DNA of 10,306 nt, taken from contig OMRN01000368.1 in the NCBI GenBank assembly GCA_900313265.1, forward strand, positions 1-10,306, read 5' to 3'. Below, in pieces: positions 6,790 through 10,306 of this stretch; the first letter of the stretch is position 1, and each line of letters opens with the position of its first letter. The notes under the pieces are model-generated. The model made no database searches, was not told the origin of the DNA, and saw nothing but the letters and a program-made list of their open reading frames with translations. The DNA comes from an uncultured Lachnospiraceae bacterium (GTDB taxonomy: Bacteria > Bacillota > Clostridia > Lachnospirales > Lachnospiraceae). A program made the translations under genes and the position numbers.

Positions 6790-7047
6790 ATGAAAGAGTT
6801 CAAGTATGTAATTACCGATGAAGTTGGAATCCATGCACGTCCCGCAGGTCTTCTGGTTCAGGAAGCAAAGAAGTATACCAGCACCATCATGTTTGTTAAA
6901 GGCGAGAAGAGTGCGAAAGCAACATCCCTTATGAAACTCATGGGCATGGGAATCGTTAAGGGTGACGAAGTTACGATTCAGGTGGAAGGCGATGATGAAG
7001 AGGCTGCTGCAGCTGCAATCGAAGCTTTCATGAAAGCAAATTTCTAA
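6790..7047 (+). CDS. ptsH: Phosphocarrier protein HPr
   Basis: An 85-residue cytoplasmic carrier passing phosphate from enzyme I to EIIA. The phosphorylation site His15 is in GIHARPAG. Ser46 (KATSLMKLMGMG) lies where Gram-positive HPr is phosphorylated by HPr kinase, so this copy could also act as a CcpA co-repressor, consistent with the cre-like operators in the locus. AAAGGAG (6775-6781) lies 8 bases before the ATG. It follows scrA after 111 bases that hold no gene, no clear promoter and no terminator, so it is probably read from the scrA promoter. That gap is markedly A-rich in its second half. A typical, complete HPr. Confidence 0.95.
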   Translation: MKEFKYVITDEVGIHARPAGLLVQEAKKYTSTIMFVKGEKSAKATSLMKLMGMGIVKGDEVTIQVEGDDEEAAAAAIEAFMKANF

Positions 7048-7062
7048 TTAATTGTCCTTCTT

Positions 7063-7095
7063 ATGTCGGAGCGGTCTTTGAGGCTGCTCCGACAT
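7063..7095 (+). promoter_or_regulatory. Strong hairpin between ptsH and ptsI
   Basis: A perfect 10-bp inverted repeat pairs ATGTCGGAGC (7063-7072) with GCTCCGACAT (7086-7095). Four further pairs, two of them G-U, can extend it inward around a UUUGA loop. It is followed by TGTGTTTCATT, which is only weakly T-rich. It could be a partial terminator that lowers ptsI relative to ptsH, or an RNA-processing or 3'-end-protecting structure. It starts 15 bases after the ptsH stop codon and ends 36 bases before the ptsI ribosome site. Confidence 0.7.
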
Positions 7096-7131
7096 GTGTT
7101 TCATTAATTTGCAATGTGAAATCAGCTTTTC

Positions 7132-7139
7132 AGGAGGGG
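7132..7139 (+). promoter_or_regulatory. Ribosome binding site that sets the ptsI start at 7148
   Basis: AGGAGGGG lies 8 bases before the ATG at 7148. The frame is open back to an ATG at 7094, but that codon is inside the 3' arm of the preceding hairpin, has no ribosome site, and would add 18 residues unlike any EI N-terminus. Confidence 0.9.
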
Positions 7140-7147
7140 TACAGGGT

Positions 7148-8800
7148 ATGGTAATTTATGAAGGCAAGGCGGTTTTTGAAGGAATCGCCATCGGAAAAAT
7201 ATATGTATATACCAAACAGGAACAGGCTGTAAAACGCTATAAAATAGACGATGTCGAAGAAGAAAAGAAGCGTTACGGTCAGGCAAAAGAAAAGACCATA
7301 GAGCAGTTAAAAGCTCTTTATGACAAAGCGGTAAAGGAAGTCGGAGAGCACGGCGCAGAGATTTTTATGGCGCATCAGCTGATGGTGGATGATGACGATT
7401 TTGTGGAATCCGTGGAAAGCATCATCGAAACCGAAGGCGTGAATGCGGAATATGCGGTTGCGACGACCGGCGATAATTTCTTTAAGATGTTCTCCGAAAT
7501 GGAAGAGGAATATTTCCGTGGCAGAGCGGCGGATATCAAAGATATTACCGAGAGAATTTTAAACGCACTTTCCGGTGCGGGACAGGGCGGCATTGTATCG
7601 GATGAACCGGTGATTGTGGTGGCCGATGATTTAGCTCCTTCCGAAACGGTTCAGATGGACAAGGATAAAATTCTTTCGTTTGTAACGGTTCACGGTTCAG
7701 CGAATTCACATACGTCGATTCTTGCAAAAACCATGAGCATTCCGGCATTAATCGGCTGTCCGGTTCCGTTATCGGATGAGGTAAACGGGCTGATGGCGGT
7801 TGTGGACGGCTATGAAGGAAAGCTGTATGTCGATCCCGATACGGAAGTTCTGGCAAAGAAGAAAGAACTGCTCTTAAAGGAAGAAGAAAAGAAGAACCTT
7901 TTAGAGAGATTAAAAGGCAAAGAAAATATTACCTTAGACGGACAGAAAATCAATCTGTATGCCAACATCGGAAACACCAAGGATTTGGGATTAGTGCTTC
8001 AGAACGATGCCGGCGGAATCGGACTTTTCCGTTCGGAATTCATTTATCTCGGATCCGATCATTATCCGACCGAGGAAGAGCAGTTTGTCATTTACAGACA
8101 GGTTGCACAGACACTTGCGGGTAAGAAAGTAATCATCCGGACCCTTGATATCGGAGCGGACAAGCAGGCGGATTATTTCGAACTTCCGAAGGAAGAGAAT
8201 CCTGCGATGGGACTTCGTGCCATCCGTATCTGTTTAACCAGACCGGAAGTATTCAAGACACAGCTTCGCGCCATTTTAAGGGCCAGTGCATTCGGTAATA
8301 TATCCATCATGTTCCCGATGATTATTTCCGTCGAAGAAGTAAAGAAGATTAAGGTCATTGTGGAAGAAGTCAAGAAAGAACTTGACGATGTCGGGGCGGA
8401 ATACGACAAAAATATCGAGCTCGGCATTATGATTGAAACGCCGGCTGCCGTTATGGTAGCGGACGAACTGGCGGAAGAGGTTGATTTCTTCAGTGTCGGA
8501 ACCAATGATCTGACACAGTATACGCTGGCCATTGACCGTCAGAACCAGAGCCTTGATGAGTTCTATGATTCGCATCATCCGGCCATTATGCGGATGCTTC
8601 AGATGATTGCGGATGCGGCACACCGCCACGGTGCATGGGCCGGAATCTGCGGTGAACTCGGAGCGGACTTAAGTCTTACGAAGGAATTTCTGGCAATGGG
8701 ATATGATGAACTTTCCGTATCGCCGGGCCGAATCCTTCCGATTCGGAAGACCGTTATCGAAACGAATGTTTCCGAGTATAAGAAAGAAACCGGAAGATAA
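7148..8800 (+). CDS. ptsI: PTS enzyme I (phosphoenolpyruvate-protein phosphotransferase)
   Basis: Cytoplasmic enzyme that takes phosphate from phosphoenolpyruvate and passes it to HPr. It has 550 residues, slightly shorter than the roughly 575 of many EI proteins. The start begins MVIYEGKAVFEGIAIG, the expected EI opening. The phosphorylated His188 sits in GSANSHTSILAKT, where many EI proteins have GGRTSHTAI. The PEP-binding C-terminal barrel shows GIGLFRSEFIYL, GIMIETPAAV, FFSVGTNDLTQYTLAIDR and GICGELG with the active-site Cys501. His188 and Cys501 lie almost exactly where Escherichia coli EI has them (189 and 502). The gene follows ptsH after a 100-base gap containing a strong hairpin and precedes scrB by 14 bases, so it is probably in the same unit. 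The sequence looks complete and functional. Confidence 0.95.
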   Translation: MVIYEGKAVFEGIAIGKIYVYTKQEQAVKRYKIDDVEEEKKRYGQAKEKTIEQLKALYDKAVKEVGEHGAEIFMAHQLMVDDDDFVESVESIIETEGVNAEYAVATTGDNFFKMFSEMEEEYFRGRAADIKDITERILNALSGAGQGGIVSDEPVIVVADDLAPSETVQMDKDKILSFVTVHGSANSHTSILAKTMSIPALIGCPVPLSDEVNGLMAVVDGYEGKLYVDPDTEVLAKKKELLLKEEEKKNLLERLKGKENITLDGQKINLYANIGNTKDLGLVLQNDAGGIGLFRSEFIYLGSDHYPTEEEQFVIYRQVAQTLAGKKVIIRTLDIGADKQADYFELPKEENPAMGLRAIRICLTRPEVFKTQLRAILRASAFGNISIMFPMIISVEEVKKIKVIVEEVKKELDDVGAEYDKNIELGIMIETPAAVMVADELAEEVDFFSVGTNDLTQYTLAIDRQNQSLDEFYDSHHPAIMRMLQMIADAAHRHGAWAGICGELGADLSLTKEFLAMGYDELSVSPGRILPIRKTVIETNVSEYKKETGR

Positions 8801-8814
8801 AAGGGAGGTCAGTC

Positions 8815-10296
8815 ATGCGTGAATGGACCAGGGAAGAGAGATACCGGGTATTAAAAGATCCGCATGAAATATGGGATTTGTATTTAAAAACAAAGGAGTC
8901 GAAGTACCGGCAGATTTTTCACAATCAGCCGGTTACCGGCCTCTTAAACGATCCGAACGGGTTTGTCCGCTTTGACAACAAGTGGCATCTTTTCTATCAG
9001 TGGTGTCCGTGGGGAGCGGTTCACGGACTGAAATACTGGTATCATATTGTTTCGAAAGACCTGATTTACTGGGATAATCTCGGCGTGTGCCTTTTGCCGG
9101 ACGAAGCGTACGGCTATGATAATAAGGGCGCGTATTCCGGATCGGCTTATCCGATTGATGATAAAATGTATCTTTACTATACCGGAAATAACCGCGATGA
9201 GAATTATGTGCGGCATCCCTATACATGCCTTGCCAGACTGGGAAAGGACGGATGGCCGGAAAAATATCCGCTGCCGATTTTTGGCGAACATCCGGACTAT
9301 ACGGAACACCAGAGAGATCCGAAAATCATTGCCATGCCCGAACATGACTGTTATTATATTGTGCTCGGTGCGCAGACAAAGGAAAAGAAGGGCTGTATCT
9401 TAATTTACAAATCCGAAGACTTACTGCACGGATGGACTTTTGCGGGACAGCTTAACGTGCCGGGATTTGAGGATTTCGGAACGATGTGGGAGTGCCCGTC
9501 CATTGAGCATATCGGAGGACATGATATCTTAATGTTCTGCCCGCAGAATTTAAAACTGCCGGGGCGCGGCGAGAGCATGCATCATAACGGATACATTATG
9601 GGTCAGATGGACTGGGAGAGCCTGACGTTTCATCCAAGCGGGGAATTCCATGTTCTGGATTTCGGTTTTGACTCGTATGCGGCGGCCTGTGCAAACAATA
9701 TCGAGGAAAAAGACAAAGCGATTCTGATAGCCTGGATGGGACTTCCGGAAGCAACTTATCCGACGGATGAGGAGGACTGGTCCGGCTGCCTGACGCTGCC
9801 GAGAGAACTGACGGTACGCGGAAGAAGGCTGATTCAGCGGCCGTTGCCGGAACTTAAAAAACTTCGTGATGAGCAGGTGGATATTATCAAATACGATGCC
9901 GGATGCATAGCACTTCCCGGCGCGGTTGAAATTGAAATCCTGCTTGGCGGAAAAGACTGCCGGTTAAGCCTTCTTGCGAATGAAGCGGGAGAGGGTGGAA
10001 TGGTCATTTCCTACAACGATACGACGAAGGAAATTTGTGTGGACCGAAGCGGCATGAAGCGGCGGTTTAATGAAAATCAGGGAGAAGCAAGAACCCGCAA
10101 ATTAGACGGGCTTTCGAGACTGAAGATTTATATTGACAGCAGTTCGGTTGAGATTTTTGTAAATGACGGAGACGCGGTATTTACATCACGCGTATTTCCG
10201 ACGGAAGAAGAACGCTACATGAAACTTGAGGCTCCCGAGGCATTTGTAAGTCTCTGGACATTAAAACCGGCGGTGAAGGAACATTTCGTGATATAA
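8815..10296 (+). CDS. scrB: Sucrose-6-phosphate hydrolase / beta-fructosidase, GH32
   Basis: Cytoplasmic hydrolase splitting sucrose-6-phosphate into glucose-6-phosphate and fructose. It has 493 residues, the usual length for this enzyme, and no signal peptide, which argues against an extracellular levanase or invertase. The three GH32 catalytic residues are visible: nucleophile Asp46 in LLNDPNG, stabiliser Asp168 in QRDPK and acid/base Glu226 in MWECPS. HLFYQW, AYSGSA and the sugar-contacting aromatic residues of the five-bladed propeller are present. The C-terminal beta-sandwich, from about residue 345, includes SSSVEIFVNDG. GGGAGGT (8803-8809) lies 5 bases before the ATG, and the gene starts 14 bases after ptsI. 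Its position in a sucrose PTS unit favours the phosphorylated substrate; plain sucrose or short fructans remain possible side activities. Confidence 0.93.
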   Translation: MREWTREERYRVLKDPHEIWDLYLKTKESKYRQIFHNQPVTGLLNDPNGFVRFDNKWHLFYQWCPWGAVHGLKYWYHIVSKDLIYWDNLGVCLLPDEAYGYDNKGAYSGSAYPIDDKMYLYYTGNNRDENYVRHPYTCLARLGKDGWPEKYPLPIFGEHPDYTEHQRDPKIIAMPEHDCYYIVLGAQTKEKKGCILIYKSEDLLHGWTFAGQLNVPGFEDFGTMWECPSIEHIGGHDILMFCPQNLKLPGRGESMHHNGYIMGQMDWESLTFHPSGEFHVLDFGFDSYAAACANNIEEKDKAILIAWMGLPEATYPTDEEDWSGCLTLPRELTVRGRRLIQRPLPELKKLRDEQVDIIKYDAGCIALPGAVEIEILLGGKDCRLSLLANEAGEGGMVISYNDTTKEICVDRSGMKRRFNENQGEARTRKLDGLSRLKIYIDSSSVEIFVNDGDAVFTSRVFPTEEERYMKLEAPEAFVSLWTLKPAVKEHFVI

Positions 10297-10306
10297 AGAT
10301 GGAGTG

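Noticed and set aside
7094..7147. 18-residue N-terminal extension of enzyme I from ATG 7094
   Set aside because: That ATG is in a hairpin arm without a ribosome site; ATG 7148 has AGGAGGGG and the proper EI opening.
10297..10306. GATGGAGTG after scrB as a start or ribosome site of a further gene
   Set aside because: Only about ten bases remain. GGAG could be a ribosome site for a following gene, but nothing can be confirmed.

Overview
The window is a sucrose-uptake and sucrose-use locus, with every gene on the + strand. Moderate GC, strong purine-rich Shine-Dalgarno sites (AAAGGAGG, AGGAGGGG), an HPr with both His15 and Ser46, a cre-like operator type and the style of the proteins point to a Gram-positive Firmicute. 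A gut-type clostridium of the Lachnospiraceae is most likely; this placement is inference from style, not a search.

Layout: (1) 2-826, the 3' part of a PfkB-family fructokinase, closed by a strong intrinsic terminator at 861-894. (2) 871-989, a compact control region with a promoter, a LacI-family operator and a leader. (3) 990-4694, a three-gene unit: a GH13 amylosucrase-like enzyme, a LacI-family regulator (ScrR-like) and a HAD-IIB (Cof-type) phosphatase. (4) 4672-4725, a second promoter and operator overlapping the end of the HAD gene. (5) 4756-10296, a four-gene unit: sucrose-type PTS EIIBCA (scrA), HPr (ptsH), enzyme I (ptsI) and a GH32 sucrose-6-phosphate hydrolase (scrB). No other genes, mobile elements, tRNAs or CRISPR arrays are visible. 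No gap between genes exceeds about 165 bases.

How it fits together: phosphate passes from PEP through EI, HPr, EIIA and EIIB to sucrose, all encoded here. Sucrose-6-phosphate is split by ScrB into glucose-6-phosphate and fructose, and the fructokinase turns fructose into fructose-6-phosphate. The two operators share 15 of 16 core bases and each lies just downstream of a promoter, so the locus regulator (or CcpA, whose cre consensus they also match) probably controls both units together.

The unexpected part is the amylosucrase-like enzyme. Amylosucrases use free sucrose, not sucrose-6-phosphate, to make alpha-glucan and release fructose. It is co-transcribed with a sugar-phosphatase-type HAD protein, and its +1 subsite appears remodelled. 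A possible sucrose-6-phosphate to sucrose to glucan storage branch is the main hypothesis worth testing.
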